From positions 1,860,001 through 1,924,000 of the forward strand of contig NC_064010.1 of NCBI RefSeq assembly GCF_932276165.1: 64,000 bases of DNA. The letters are read 5' to 3'. The notes beneath the pieces are model-generated. The model was given only the letters and a program-made list of their open reading frames with translations, searched no databases and was not told the origin of the DNA. This document shows, in pieces, positions 53,352 to 64,000 of the stretch. The stretch is from Plutella xylostella. Its lineage: Eukaryota > Arthropoda > Insecta > Lepidoptera > Plutellidae. The position numbers and the translations under genes are program-made. How positions within the stretch are numbered: position 1 is the stretch's first letter; each line of letters begins with the position of its first letter.

Positions 53352-53560
53352 CAGGTCTGATAGCTTGTCGAAAACTATGTACTTAAATACAAGTTTACGT
53401 TTCTCTCGCATCTCGCATTTCTCTCGCATACAAAGTGGTGCCTCTAGCGGAAACTATCATGAAACTCTTGACAGATAATGTATGTACATGACAGAAGAAA
53501 ACGAAAACCTTTTTCGCTAACGTGAACTGCAAAATCCGTACTAGACGCTCAGTGTTTTTG
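53352..53560. repeat. Diverged dispersed repeat (relative at 24787-24960)
   Basis: Shares GCATACAAAGTGG, GGAAACTATCATGA and ACAGAAGAAAACGAAAAC-type words with 24787-24960. Type unknown. Confidence 0.5.
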
Positions 53561-53898
53561 CGTCTACAAACATACAAAAGTGCTAATAATATTTCCTCAG
53601 TATAGATTTTCTGTCTACACCTGGCAACACAGGGGGGGACAGGTGGGCGGTACGGAAGGGGAGACCGTTGCTAGGCAACGCGAGCTTTCAAGAGCTGAAG
53701 CTTATATTGAAAACAGATATTTCACAGACATAAAGGGCTTTGAGTAGTTGTTAGCAGCTTTAGTACAAATGTGAAATCAAATTAATATGAAATTACTAAT
53801 GTTAGTGGGTATAAAACTGAGGAGGACTAGGGGGGAGTTTTATCATTGTCCCTAATTGCCACGAGACGCTTCGGCAGGTCAGTGTAACCTGATAGACA

Positions 53899-53970
53899 GC
53901 GGTGGTAGCTCAGTCGGTAACTGTCCGCTTCTCATGACAGAGTTTCCGGTTCGAATATGCAATGGTATGT
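53899..53970 (+). pseudogene. tRNA-like sequence (tRNA relic or SINE head)
   Basis: GCGGTGGTAGCTCAGTCGGT looks like the 5' part and A box of a tRNA, and CCGGTTCGAAT like its B box. The acceptor stem does not close and the anticodon arm is degenerate, so this is not a working tRNA. Confidence 0.5.
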
Positions 53971-54899
53971 AAGTACCAATGAGTGCTTGGAATTGAATTT
54001 TAATTTTTTTTAATTTTTCTTTATTTGGAAAACAAACAGCTTATACTATTACATATTATAAATTAACATAAGGTTTACACACAAGCCAATAAAGTTTTCA
54101 CACCTATTTTTTTTTTACAAAATACTCAGAACATCACTGAACTGCTTAAGATGCATAAAGTTAAGAAGTTAACAATCAACAATATAATTAGGCACTTATA
54201 AAGGGTGTTGCAAAATTGGTATATCAAGCCGAAAAGGGTCCACACAACTCGTTCTGGAAAAGTCATTGGCGATGTCAGATTTGGGCGCACGAATAAAAAA
54301 AAGTTCCATACAAAACTTAATCCATATTTTATTTGTAACTTTTTTGGCAACCCTAATGTTTTTTATGTTAGCCCTGGTACCCCACTTCCGTATAACTACA
54401 TGTACATACATCACATGCCACGCGAGCACCTTATGACCCTAGTACCCCACTTTTGTATAAGTATTAGATATAGCACACACCGCGCGCCGCATGACCTCCT
54501 GGCTGGCGGACACGGCCCGTCCCTAGTACATTTTTTTACGGTTTTGTATCTTTACCAACCTAAAGTACTGAATAAAAAATTAGGACAGGTATTAATATTA
54601 AACATTTAACATACCTCTCCAATCCAAAAGTAGGTAACAGCAATATCCTCCGGTATTGCACTGACACAATAACGACGACACATTGTTTTTGTCATTCACT
54701 GCTATCACTTTACACTTAATTCCTTGGTAGGTAGGTATTAAAACGACCTTTTAGCGAAATAATAACTTAGCACTTTCACTTTTTCACTGCTCGCTATCAA
54801 AAAAGTTCGATGACGCAACCACACTAAATTTAGAAGAATAGAATACTACTTTATTGACTTAAAAACAATTTACACAAAAGTTCATTATTATTCACCGTA

Positions 54900-55441
54900 G
54901 GAACCTCACGCGTTCAATGTGTCGACCTTGTTGCTGGATACACAGCCTGGTGCGTCGGCGCACAGAATCCACCGCGCGACGGATCATGGGCGGGTCGATG
55001 CCGGCAAAAGCATCGACTATCCGCTGCCGCATTTGCTCTTCTGTGCCACACTCGACTGCGTAAACAGGTCTTCACGTGACCCCACAAAAAAAAGTCCAGC
55101 GGCGTGAGGTCCGGTGAGCGCGGTGGCCACGGGATCACGCCCCCACGCCCTATCCACTGTGGGAATCTGGCGGCTAAATAATTGCGCACTTGTGTGTTCA
55201 CGTCGATGACTCCGTGCCGGTCGGCGACAGGCCTCCCTCCTGGGTTCCGCTCGCGGACCGAGCCAGTCGTGTGCAGGCGGTTCACCACGCGACGGAAGCA
55301 GGGGTACGAGGGCAGGCGCCTCGGTGCTGCCACATCCACATATCGGTCCCTGTACAGCTCACGGGCTGCCCAAAGGTTTCCGCGACACTCCCCCACACAC
55401 ATCACCATGTCGTAGTATTCAGCGTTCGTGTATTCAGCCAT
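54900..55441 (-). pseudogene. DUF4817/IS630-type transposase, internally deleted and frameshifted
   Basis: The N-terminal helix-turn-helix part is intact from ATG at 55441: AEYTNAEYYDMVMCVGECRG through SVRERNPGGRPVADRHGVID. It then jumps directly to the end of the DDE domain (FPQWIGRGGVIPWPPRSPDL, DFFLWGHVKT), so the central catalytic part is missing. After VKT a frameshift occurs; the other frame encodes AVECGTEEQMRQRIVDAFAG and RRRTRLCIQQQGRHIERVR to the expected end near 54907. Only the final catalytic Asp of the DDE triad could remain. The GC content differs from the flanks. Confidence 0.8.
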
Positions 55442-55639
55442 CTCGCGAAAACTTAAAAAAACACTAACGACTCGCGATGTCGCGATGCACTTTGCAAATG
55501 AAGATTTTCTTTACACTAGTAAACTTTTTCCCGCCAAATTGAACAATTCTCTTATTGGATATTATGCAAAAGCTATTTGTCTCTTTTTGCCACAGTGATT
55601 AGGCAATGCAAAAACAATAGCATCTATCTTTGTTACGCA

Positions 55640-56070
55640 TAGACAGCCTAAAAGTAAGTAAGTTCGCTATTGGCCAAAGGGTCATAAAATAACCATAGCA
55701 CAACTCTTTTCTATCTTATGGGATACCAGAATAAAATATGAAATCCCCTGAAAACAGCCTTGGCTTGGTTGATTGATTTATGAGCATGTAATACATACGT
55801 CCTACGCATCCGCATTGACGGGTGTTTTGTAACTCACAGAAAATCTAACTAACTAATCTAAGTTGCTCAGGTAACTTCAGGAGTACCTACCTACTATTCA
55901 TAGGACGAATTTCGTTGTTCTTACAACCTACTAGAAGAAATACCTACCAAACATCAAAAAAATCTGAGGCGGGCGGGCGGCGCGGCATTTTGTCAAACGC
56001 GGCGGGCGGCGATGTCCGCAAAGCCTTTGCCGCCAATACCGCACCGCGCGATTGTAGGTAAAACCAATAC
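55640..56070. repeat. Left piece of a duplicated block (copy A)
   Basis: It matches 60170-60540: TATGGGATACCAGAA, GCATTGACGGGTGTTTTGTA versus GCATTGACCCGTGTGTTGCG, and the GC-rich GCGGCGCGGC stretch. The remainder of copy A continues at 58790 after the palindrome. Confidence 0.6.
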
Positions 56071-56202
56071 CCGTATTACATTTGAATAAGGTTAGTTTTT
56101 GTCTGTTTCAGATGTTTTATTCATTTGACGAAACGCTCTCGGTTTAATTAAAGTACAGATAGGTAGCATGTTATTTCATAATTTCATTATTCATCAAGTA
56201 GA

Positions 56203-58482
56203 TAAGGTGAAGTTGGCTAATGCGGAAAATCGGGTAAGTAATTCCGATTTCTTTTAAACACAGCCATAAGGTACAAGTGGGTTATTCCGAATTTCGGAAA
56301 ATTCCGATTTTTGCGGATTTCTTCTAAACGCAGCCATACTTTGAACCGTGGAACCATTCACCTTGATGGCAACTTAATCTTCTACTGCGCTTGGGTTGAC
56401 TCAGGGCGCTAGGACCGAGCATCATCATCATCATCAGCCAATAATCATCCACTGCTGGACATAAGCCTCTCCCAAGGAGCGCCACAACACTTGGTCCTCG
56501 GCCTTCCTCATCCAACCACTACCCGCCACCCGCCTAAGGTCGTCAGTCCAGCGGGCAGGAGGGCGTCCCACGCTGCGTTTGCCTGTTCGTGGTCTCCACT
56601 CGAGAACTCGTCTACCCCAACGGTTATCGGTTCTTCGGCAGATATGACCAGGCCACTGCCACTTCAGCTTGCATATTTTGACAGCTATGTCGGTAACCTT
56701 AGTCCTCTGACGGATAACCTCATTTCTGATACGATCCATCAGAGAAACCCCAAGCATAGCTCTCTCCATAGCACGCTGAGCGACTTTAAATCGGTGGACC
56801 AGTCCTACCGTCAGTGTCCACGTCTCTGCACCATACGTCATCACTGGTAGGACCAAGCGTGAGTGCTAAAACGTAAAATTTGTAAAAAAGTACAAATTTC
56901 CGCATTTTTGAATTTTCGGAATTTTCCGCACATTGGTAATTAAGAATTCAGATAATTAATTTAACTGATTGTTTCTTCATCCAAAAGATTGTCGTATTTG
57001 TTCACTATGTTCGGAATTTAAAAACCCTAGCAAATTTTTTTCTGACTTTCCCGGAATTAAACGACAAGGGTTATTCCGAATGTTGGAACATTTTAATATG
57101 AAATTCTGTGGATCGGGTAATTCCGAATTATAAATATCATTATAAATGTAAGTGCTTCTTGTAAGTGCTTCTGGGCAGTTGTAGGCAATATTTTGAAATA
57201 AGTTTTTGCGAGGTTATCGCTGATCGAAAAATACATATGGTCCTTTGGCTTAAATAACCTAAAACTCATTTTAAATCTCATTCGGAATTACCCTCGTGCA
57301 AAGAAAAAAAATATGAGCTTTTGAAACTAAAATATTCACGTATTCCGTGGGATTGGTATGGTTGATGGAGATAAGTATGTTAAGCGGTGTTTTAGGTAGT
57401 ATATTAAAGTATGTGATTGGATACAGCATGTTTAAGTACTGCAGACGGGATGTCCACTTTCAACATTTCTGCGGCTATCAGATCAGAACTGGGACCTTTT
57501 CATGCCATGGATATCTGTAACTGAGAGTGGGTCCGTACTGTACTTATGGCCAGCTTATCCGGATGTGTGTGAGACATTTATCGTCAGTGGTTGTTAGCAA
57601 AGGCTATAGCGTTTGAAAAAACCTCCCGATAAACCTGACACCAGCGCAAAAAATGGCCTTCTGCTGAAAAAATAAATGTTTATGAAAAATAATTAATAAA
57701 CCATACAAAATACTTATTGAATAACACCCAGATAACAAAGATCAAAATGACACAGTCATACTTTAAATATGACAGCTAAATAATGTGGTTATAATTCAAA
57801 ATAAAAATTTCAGGTACAAATCTTTTACTAGCCAGGTGAAGCTGGGTTATTCCGAAAGGTTTTTGGTCAAGTTCGGTACATTAGTATTTTGTCACATTAT
57901 CAGAAAAGGTTAAGGTTAGGTAAGGTAAATTTTGAGTTTAAAAAGTTGATATTTTTTTTCATTGCACGAGGGTAATTCCGAATGGATGCGGGCAATTCCG
58001 ATTACATCTAAAAATTAGTTTTGAGTAGTTCATTTAAGCTAAAGGTGCATATTACTGCATATGTATTTTTCTATCAACTTTAACCTCGTAAAAACATATT
58101 TCGCAATATTGCCTAGAACTGCCAAGAGATAGCTTTTACAAATTCATTATTATAACCCGATCCACAGAATTTTATAGTTAAATGTTTCATCATTCGAAAT
58201 TACCCTAGTCGGCTAATTCCGGAAAAAAATTAGCTCACAACGTAGTGAAAAAAACGACAATATTTTTGATAAAAAAACAATAAGTTTACCGATAACGTGC
58301 CGGTAATTCCGGAAATCAAAAATGCGGGAATTTGCATTTTTTATTCATTTTACGATTTAACACGCACGCTGACAAAGTTGCGATTAAGGTGAATGGTTCC
58401 ACGGTTCAAAGTATGGTTGCGTTTGGTAGAAATCGGAAACAATCGGAATTACCCGATTTTCGGCATTGGCCGACTTCACCTT
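56203..58482. repeat. 2.3-kb degenerate palindrome (foldback-type element)
   Basis: The ends TAAGGTGAAGTTGGCTAATG and GCCGACTTCACCTTA face each other. The arms match inward over more than 500 bp with indels. Paired words include CTTTGAACCGTGGAACCATT / AATGGTTCCACGGTTCAAAG, GATCGGGTAATTCCGAAT, and GCACGAGGGTAATTCCGAAT opposite ATTCGGAATTACCCTCGTGC. The loop is about 57350-57910. TTCCGAA-like words recur through the arms. There is no transposase. A 427-bp RTE fragment is nested in the left arm. Confidence 0.8.
56421..56847 (-). mobile_element. RTE-like LINE 3' fragment with (GAT)n tail, nested in the palindrome
   Basis: It is flanked by an 11-bp duplication, TAGGACCGAGC (56410-56420) and TAGGACCAAGC (56848-56858). 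On the minus strand a 140-codon frame encodes the C-terminal end of ORF2: VLPVMTYGAETWTLTVGLVH, GHICRRTDNRWGRRVLEWRP and AEDQVLWRSLGEAY. It then runs into a (GAT)n tail. Smaller relatives are scattered in the window. Confidence 0.85.
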
Positions 58483-58494
58483 AAATAATTGGAT

Positions 58495-58640
58495 TCATCA
58501 TCATCATCATAATTTCATAATAATACATAATAATAATAATACACTGCTGGACGTAGGCCTCTCCCGAGGAGCGCCACAACACTCGGTCCTCGCCCTTCCT
58601 CATCCAGTCACTACCGGCTACCCTCCTAAACTCCTAAGGT
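58495..58640 (-). mobile_element. RTE-like LINE 3' fragment
   Basis: (CAT)n, then ACACTGCTGGACGTAGGCCT and CCCGAGGAGCGCCACAACAC; antisense 3' end of the family at 56421. Confidence 0.75.
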
Positions 58641-58789
58641 TGTTATCACAAAATTCATATGAAGGGTAGGGAATCTCGTTTTTAGTAAGCAGGTAAGTCA
58701 CTTCTTGTAGGTACGAGTCTGAGGGAATTTTATCTCCTTAATCCTTGATTCCTAAAAACAGTTTATTAAGTAAGTACTTACTTAATTTT

Positions 58790-59345
58790 GAGTGAAGGCG
58801 CGGCGCGGCGGCGGCGGCGGCGGCGGTACCGTAGCGTAGCGGCTTCACTCAAAGAAGGCGGCCGCGGCTAAGCGGCTGTACTCAAAGAGGGCTGCCGCGG
58901 TTCGTCAAAGCAGTTACAAATGCACATTTTATTGTTGATAAGGTAGGTACTTTGATTTAGTCACATCGCAGTGCTAAGCATTAGATATTTTTACCGCGAA
59001 ATGTTTATGAAATGTTGTTTGTAGAGTTAGGTATAAGTATGTTGTGCGTTAAATAAATAAATTAGGTAATTAATAACATAAATGTTGCAAGTAAGTACTT
59101 ATTTACCTACCAACTACGTAATCTAAGTAGGTAATGAATGATAGTAAATGATGAATTTGATTCTAGGTAGGTAATTACATTTCGTCAGCACGCAAGCAAG
59201 TAAGAATTTCATCTCCATAATCCTTGATTCCTAAAAAGTTTATCTTTTTCCCTAATTTTAGGGGAACGAGAAACTGGGGTAAAATGGCATTGATTGTCCA
59301 TGATGTCCTAGTAACCAGAGACGAATTCAGTCAATGAAAAGGTCG
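58790..59345. repeat. Right piece of the duplicated block (copy A)
   Basis: It matches 60440-61045: GCACATTTTATTGTTGAT, TACTTTGATTTAGTCACAT, CGCGAAATGTTT, AACTGGGGTAAAATGGC and ATGATGTCCTAGTAAC. It begins in a (GCG)n-rich stretch. Confidence 0.65.
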
Positions 59346-60129
59346 GATATTGTACATTTCAGTTGAGGAAATGCACTTGTGTTGACAAAAGGCTTAGCTT
59401 TAAGGACGAAATGCATGTTATTATGCTATTTCTTTCTATTTCACGCGAAGGCCATTAACAACGAATACTTTCTTCTCACTCACGCATCATATTAACACAT
59501 ACATAGACAATTAGACATTAAAATACTTTAAAGTAATACAAATAAAGAAGTATCTATCTCTCTTTTACTTCATAGATAAGTTATATCTTTTTTCTTTTTC
59601 TATCTTAATAATGTAGTTACATTTACTAGGACAATCTGAGTTCATTGGTTCTCAAAGTTTTTTCAGGTAAAGTGGATACCGTAGATACGTTGAGGTAGGT
59701 AAGTACCTACTTCTTCTCCTAAGCGTGTCGGTGAAAATATTAGAGCTGAACTAGGGTTTATCACTGTCGTGTTGGTATTGGTTATGATTATGAAGGTAAA
59801 AGTACGTATTAATACTCAATACTCACACTATGAAAGTAAGAAGTAGTAATTCACTCAATCGAATCGAATTCGTGAATAAAATACCTACAATAGTACATTG
59901 CACATTGTTCTGTTACCTAAGTGGTGAAAGCTTATTTAGAAGCAGAGTTATCCTTAAGTACCTACATCACCAAAATATTCCCTCACGTCACTGTGCTATG
60001 AAACGAGCTCAATGCCTTTTTTCATGCAATTCTTTCGGTGATTATCAGTTTGAACAAGCGTCGCGTGCGTGGGACTGATTACCAGGAGACCATTATGCGC
60101 TGCTCGCGCGCGAATTCTTAAAGTTGGAG
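59346..60129. other. Intergenic, unassigned
   Basis: Between the two copies of the duplicated block. Short open frames only, without recognisable similarity. Confidence 0.5.
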
Positions 60130-61045
60130 AGCCATTGGTCAAAAGTAATAAATTTTTATTGGTTTGCTATTGGTCAAAACTCTCGTCTCTCTTTTTATCT
60201 TCTTTCTATCTTTGTTTAATAATGGTTTAGATAAGATAGTGCCTATGGGATACCAGAACCAAATAAATAAATTACCTGAAACTAGCTTTGGCAGAACCCG
60301 ATCGTTGGGGAGATATGATTAATTAGTAAGTAAAGTACACACACCTGCATTGACCCGTGTGTTGCGCTCGCGATGAACAGAAAATCAGTAGGTAGCTATG
60401 AATAGGAAGGAAATACGTTATTCTTCTAACTAGATCAAAGAAGTTCCGCGGCGCGGCGCGGCCCGCGGCCCGCGGCGCGTCAGGCGGCGATATCAAAGCC
60501 AAGGGCGGCGGCTTTGACAAATGCACATTTTGTTGTTATTTAGGTACTTTGATTTAGTCACATTGCAAACTTTTAAGCATACACAAGTGTAGTGTAGACT
60601 GTGTAGTGCTTTTACATATTTCTGTCGCGAAATGTTTGTTGTAAAGACAGTTTTTAATTTATTTAGTACCTACTATGGAAGAAATAGGTAGGTAAATTTA
60701 TTGTGCGTTAAAACCAAGTGATAGTGGGTAAGTGTGATTGTGTTTATCAGAATATTCGGGATGTTGGATGTCGCACGTAAGTACCTACCTAGTTACACGA
60801 TTAATTTGATTCTAGGCTGTAGTAGGCATTTGTAGGTACCTATGACGTAAATTATCTTTGTTTTACATTTCCTGAACACTACATGTAAGTACTTACTTAA
60901 ATGTAGCTAAGTTCAAATTCTGTTGTGAATTAGTTTTCCCTACTTTTAGGGAAAAGAGAAAATGGGGTAAAATGGCAATTATTCAAATTTTGTGCATGAT
61001 GTCCTAGTAACAGAGACAGAGTTCATTGACATGTAGGTCAGTGTG
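60130..61045. repeat. Uninterrupted copy B of the duplicated block
   Basis: It contains both halves in one piece: TATGGGATACCAGAAC, the GC-rich GCGGCGCGGCGCGGCCCGCG, TACTTTGATTTAGTCACATT and ATGGGGTAAAATGGCAATTA. I found no coding exon in it. Confidence 0.65.
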
Positions 61046-61249
61046 TCTTGTAATCAGCTGTTTTAGGGTTGTTAGACCACTTTTTTTCTGCGTGATTTTT
61101 TGAAACTTCAATCGTCAATAACTCGAAAACGGTAAACTATTTTGAAATTCTGATTTCAGTTTCGGGCTTAGATATAACATGCTGCACATGCTGGTTTAAG
61201 CTTGATATACCCTTTTTGCAACACCCTGTATAATAATTATATAATTAGG

Positions 61250-62440
61250 TATATTACCCATGTACTATGTATTTATATGATAAGTTACTTACAGACAAAT
61301 CTACTACTACGCTATTTTTAAGTTAGTAATAATTTTTTTCTTAAAATTAATGAGTTTTTCGCTAAATATATCAGTTATATGATGTGATTTATTGTAACTT
61401 TCGCAAGCTCTTATAGCGAAGCGGTTTTTAGTATAGTTACTACTACAGTTTTTAATAACAAAGGTCTTTGGATGGCGGGAGTTGCCTTTACAGTACAAAG
61501 CCATTTTACCAAGTAGGTATGGACTGTCAATATGGTTGTTGATAATTTTGTGCAAAAACATCTGGTCTCTCATGTCACGGCGGGTTTCAAGTGAAAGAAA
61601 AGAGTTGGTATCGAAATTTTTAAATTTATATTTTAAACGTTTAATGAATTTATTTTGTATTCTTTCAATATTATATATGTGATTTTGGTATTGAGGGTTC
61701 CATACCGTCGATGCATATTCAAGTATGGACCTAACAAAAGAGTTAAAAAGCAAGATAAGAGTGGTGGGGCTTTTAAAATCTTTACTCTGTCTAAAAATAA
61801 AACCCAGCATCTTATATGCTTTTGCTGTAATTATATCGTAGTGTCTCCGGAACGATAATTCACTATCGAGGTGGACTCCCAGGTCCCTCACCTCGGTTAC
61901 CCTTCTTAAACTTATATCTTGAAAATTATAGTCATATAAAATTTTGTTTTTTTTTCTTGTGAAAGATATGACACAACACTTATCGATATTAAGTTTAACT
62001 TTATTTTTATTGCAATACTGTATTAAATTATTTAAATCTGCTTGTAAGTTATGACAATCGTCTAAAGAACTCACCTTCATAAATATTTTCGTGTCGTCAG
62101 CGTATAATAAAGAGTCGGAATTATTTAAAATATTAGTTACATCATTGATAAAAATATTGAAGAGAAGGGGGCCCAAGTGAGAGCCCTGGGGGACACCAGA
62201 AGAAATAGGGATAAAAGATGATAAGTATCCCTTAATAGAAACTGCTTGCGACCTGTTCCTTAAGTAAGAATCTAGCCATCTCAGTAGGTTGCCGTGTATA
62301 CCAAATAAATCGAGTTTTTTAACTAATATATTATGGGGTATTTTATCAAAAGCTTTTGAATAATCGGTATACACGGCATCCACCTGAAATCCGTTATCCA
62401 TAGCATCCAATAAAATATCTATGTATTCACACAATTGAAG
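61250..62440 (-). mobile_element. 5'-truncated LINE (CR1/Jockey-like)
   Basis: This is the 3' part of a non-LTR retrotransposon on the minus strand, truncated near 62440 inside the reverse transcriptase. Its 3' end lies left of 61307 in AT-rich sequence; I could not fix the edge or a target duplication. Confidence 0.8.
61307..62434 (-). pseudogene. LINE reverse transcriptase, C-terminal 375 residues
   Basis: An open frame without internal stops. Reverse transcriptase landmarks appear in order: YTDYSKAFDKIPH, ISSGVPQGSHLGPLLFNIFI, the catalytic YADDTK, LNIDKCCVISFTR and VRSILEYASTVWNP, then a C-terminal tail. Palm motifs upstream of YSKAF and the endonuclease are missing. Confidence 0.88.
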
Positions 62441-62659
62441 TACAATGTATACTATCGCTCATTCGATGAAGAGAAACATCGAGAGAAAACCTGCATACCT
62501 AGATTTAGCACATCTAGATATAATATGAACCCACCAACTCGCAGTGGACCAGGCAGCGTGGTGGTAAATGGTCCATGATTAGGAAGGCAGTTTAGACCTT
62601 AAGCACAAAGGTTTCATTCGAGAGAGCCAGGTGTAGGTATTAACATCCCTGCAGATAAT

Positions 62660-63447
62660 ATTATACACAGAATTCTCTAGATTTTGGTCCCATAATGAAA
62701 AGTACACTGGCTAAGCCGCTATGCTAAGGACACGAATTCCAAGATACATCTCAAAGAAACAAAAATAAACACACAATTCACGGAACACAGACAGATACAA
62801 GCGACAATCGCATACCAGCCCTATTTTCTCGTTAGGGTTTTCATTTCAGTAAACAAACCTGCACAAAGTTACATATTGAAGCTGGAATCAAAACTCAAAA
62901 GCCAGAAACAGTTCAACTCAATTTCGCAAACAAATTCTTTTCCGTGGAAACTCAAATTATAGCGCTGTCAGATCCAGGCTAGCGCTCCGCCAGTTAGCTC
63001 TTTGATATACAGGGTGCTGCAATATTACAGGTGGGGAGTTATTAAACATACTAGATAACTAGATTATTGTGGGTACAATAGATGTTGTTGGCAGGTCTTT
63101 AAAAACCGAGTCTTTAAAACGTTGTTTCTTTTTTAACAACTTCAAAAAGGAGGTTCTCGATAAGACTTGACGGTGATCCCGTGTTTTTTTTATGCATATT
63201 TCATCATACCATTTGTTGTTTTCTATGGGACGAAACTATATTTTATGAGCAAACATGTCTAGCGTAAATAAAAAAGTAGTCATAAGGTGTTAAAATTTCA
63301 AAATTCACTCGAAATTAACAAGCAGGGTTCTAGATAGTTTGTACGTGGAAAACCGGCCGGCAAATTGATTCTATCGATTGAGCAAAGATAGTTGAATTAT
63401 GTATCAGCTTTGCAATAAATAGACAGAAAGATACGAGCTTAGACTCG
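62660..63447. other. Intergenic, unassigned
   Basis: No exon seen. TTAACAACTTCAAAAAGGAG at 63135-63154 is a phrase I associate with common lepidopteran repeats. Confidence 0.45.
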
Positions 63448-63612
63448 TTCACTGCTGGACATAGGCCTCTCTCAAGGAGCGCTATCATCTATAATCTGTA
63501 CTCGGTGTTCCTCATCCAGCCACTACCGGCTGAGACCCATGAATCTTAGGTCGTCGGGCCAGTGGGCAGTCACATTTACTCAATCGTGGTCTCCACTGGA
63601 AACCGTCTAAGG
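63448..63612 (-). mobile_element. RTE-like LINE 3' fragment
   Basis: TCACTGCTGGACATAGGCCT, TCAAGGAGCGCTATCATC and CAGCCACTACCGGC are the antisense end of the family at 56421, diverged. Confidence 0.7.
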
Positions 63613-63675
63613 TAATAATAATTATGAGGATGTAAACTGTAGTTAACTAACATTCGAACAACAACTTGCTCTGCC

Positions 63676-63732
63676 TAGCTTGGGCTCGGATGTCCGTGTG
63701 TGAGATATCCCCACGTATTATTATTTAATTAA
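63676..63732 (+). mobile_element. 3' fragment of type 2 SINE
   Basis: CTGCCTAGCTTGGGCTCGGA, GTGTGTGAGATATCCCCACG and TATTATTATT match the 3' part of the SINE at 48675; the tRNA head is missing. Confidence 0.7.
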
Positions 63733-64000
63733 CTTTTAGACCACAGAATCTTTCGGATAACGAACGTTTCGGCCGCAAATTTTACGTAGTTTGTAGACGA
63801 AATATTTGTTGGGCAAATCATTCTGAGGGCCAACAGGTCATGGGTCAATCGGATTAAAAACTTATTGCACAGTAAATACCTATATTGCACAATATTATTG
63901 TAGGTCTAGGGTTCGCCTTAGTTTCGGTAGAAGTACCACTTCAGTGGCAAATTATTACATTTAGACACAGATACCTATAATATTTCCATTAAGAATATGG

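Noticed and set aside
53899..53970. Functional tRNA gene
   Set aside because: A and B boxes are visible but the stems do not pair into a full cloverleaf; treated as a relic.
54603..54695. Minus-strand exon-like stretch (MCRRYCVSAIPEDIAV followed by GTATGT)
   Set aside because: 24 codons with an ATG and a donor-like site, but no family match, no partner exon, and not the expected CUEDC2 N-terminus.
54184..61225. Reading the GGGTGTTGCAAAA end at 54184 and the TTTTTGCAACACCCTG end at 61203 as the two ends of one 7-kb transposon
   Set aside because: The intervening DNA holds unrelated repeats and no intact transposase, and matching end pieces occur elsewhere; a shared MITE family explains them better.
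46200..64000. N-terminal exons of CUEDC2
   Set aside because: I looked for the conserved N-terminal helices on the minus strand and found nothing I could support.

Overview
This is a stretch of insect nuclear genome, most probably from a moth or butterfly. Three host genes with short exons and long introns are recognisable. Around them is a dense lepidopteran-style load of mobile DNA: 5'-truncated LINEs with short-repeat 3' tails, tRNA-headed SINEs, the dispersed AGCTGTTCCCGCG element and many small inverted-repeat elements. No bacterial-type operons, CRISPR arrays or rRNA genes were seen.

Left part (1-22931): the 5' half of the gene for the gamma subunit of mitochondrial NAD-dependent isocitrate dehydrogenase (IDH3G), on the minus strand. 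Exons lie at 22693-22931, 21807-21921, 1214-1365 and 504-648; the rest is left of the window. The intron between coding exons 2 and 3 is 20.4 kb. Almost all of it is one head-to-tail array (1970-21800): four copies of a 3.0-kb block X, joined by three copies of a 0.34-kb linker that carries a composite LINE endonuclease / FP25K-domain reading frame. Filled and empty sites between copies define every later insertion to the base, and the unit lengths add up exactly.

Middle (about 22932-40700): a divergent promoter region, then a complete gene on the plus strand for the YY1/Pleiohomeotic zinc-finger Polycomb-recruiting factor. It has eleven coding exons at 25961-37652, 379 residues, a REPO domain and four C2H2 fingers. 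Its promoter carries YY1-type GCCATNTT sites. The unusual feature of this gene is that pieces of exons 2, 5, 7 and 9, with their splice sites, are repeated in the neighbouring introns.

Right part: the 3' half of CUEDC2 (CUE-domain protein) on the minus strand (44749-46165), convergent with YY1, with an unexplained 307-codon open frame in its presumed 3' region. From 46.2 kb to the end no host exon was recognised. This part holds SINEs, LINE remnants, an internally deleted DUF4817/IS630-type transposase, a TA-flanked palindromic MITE, a 2.3-kb degenerate palindrome with a nested RTE fragment, and a duplicated GC-rich block.

The three host genes have no evident functional link. The YY1-IDH3G promoter region is shared head to head, and YY1 and CUEDC2 are tail to tail.
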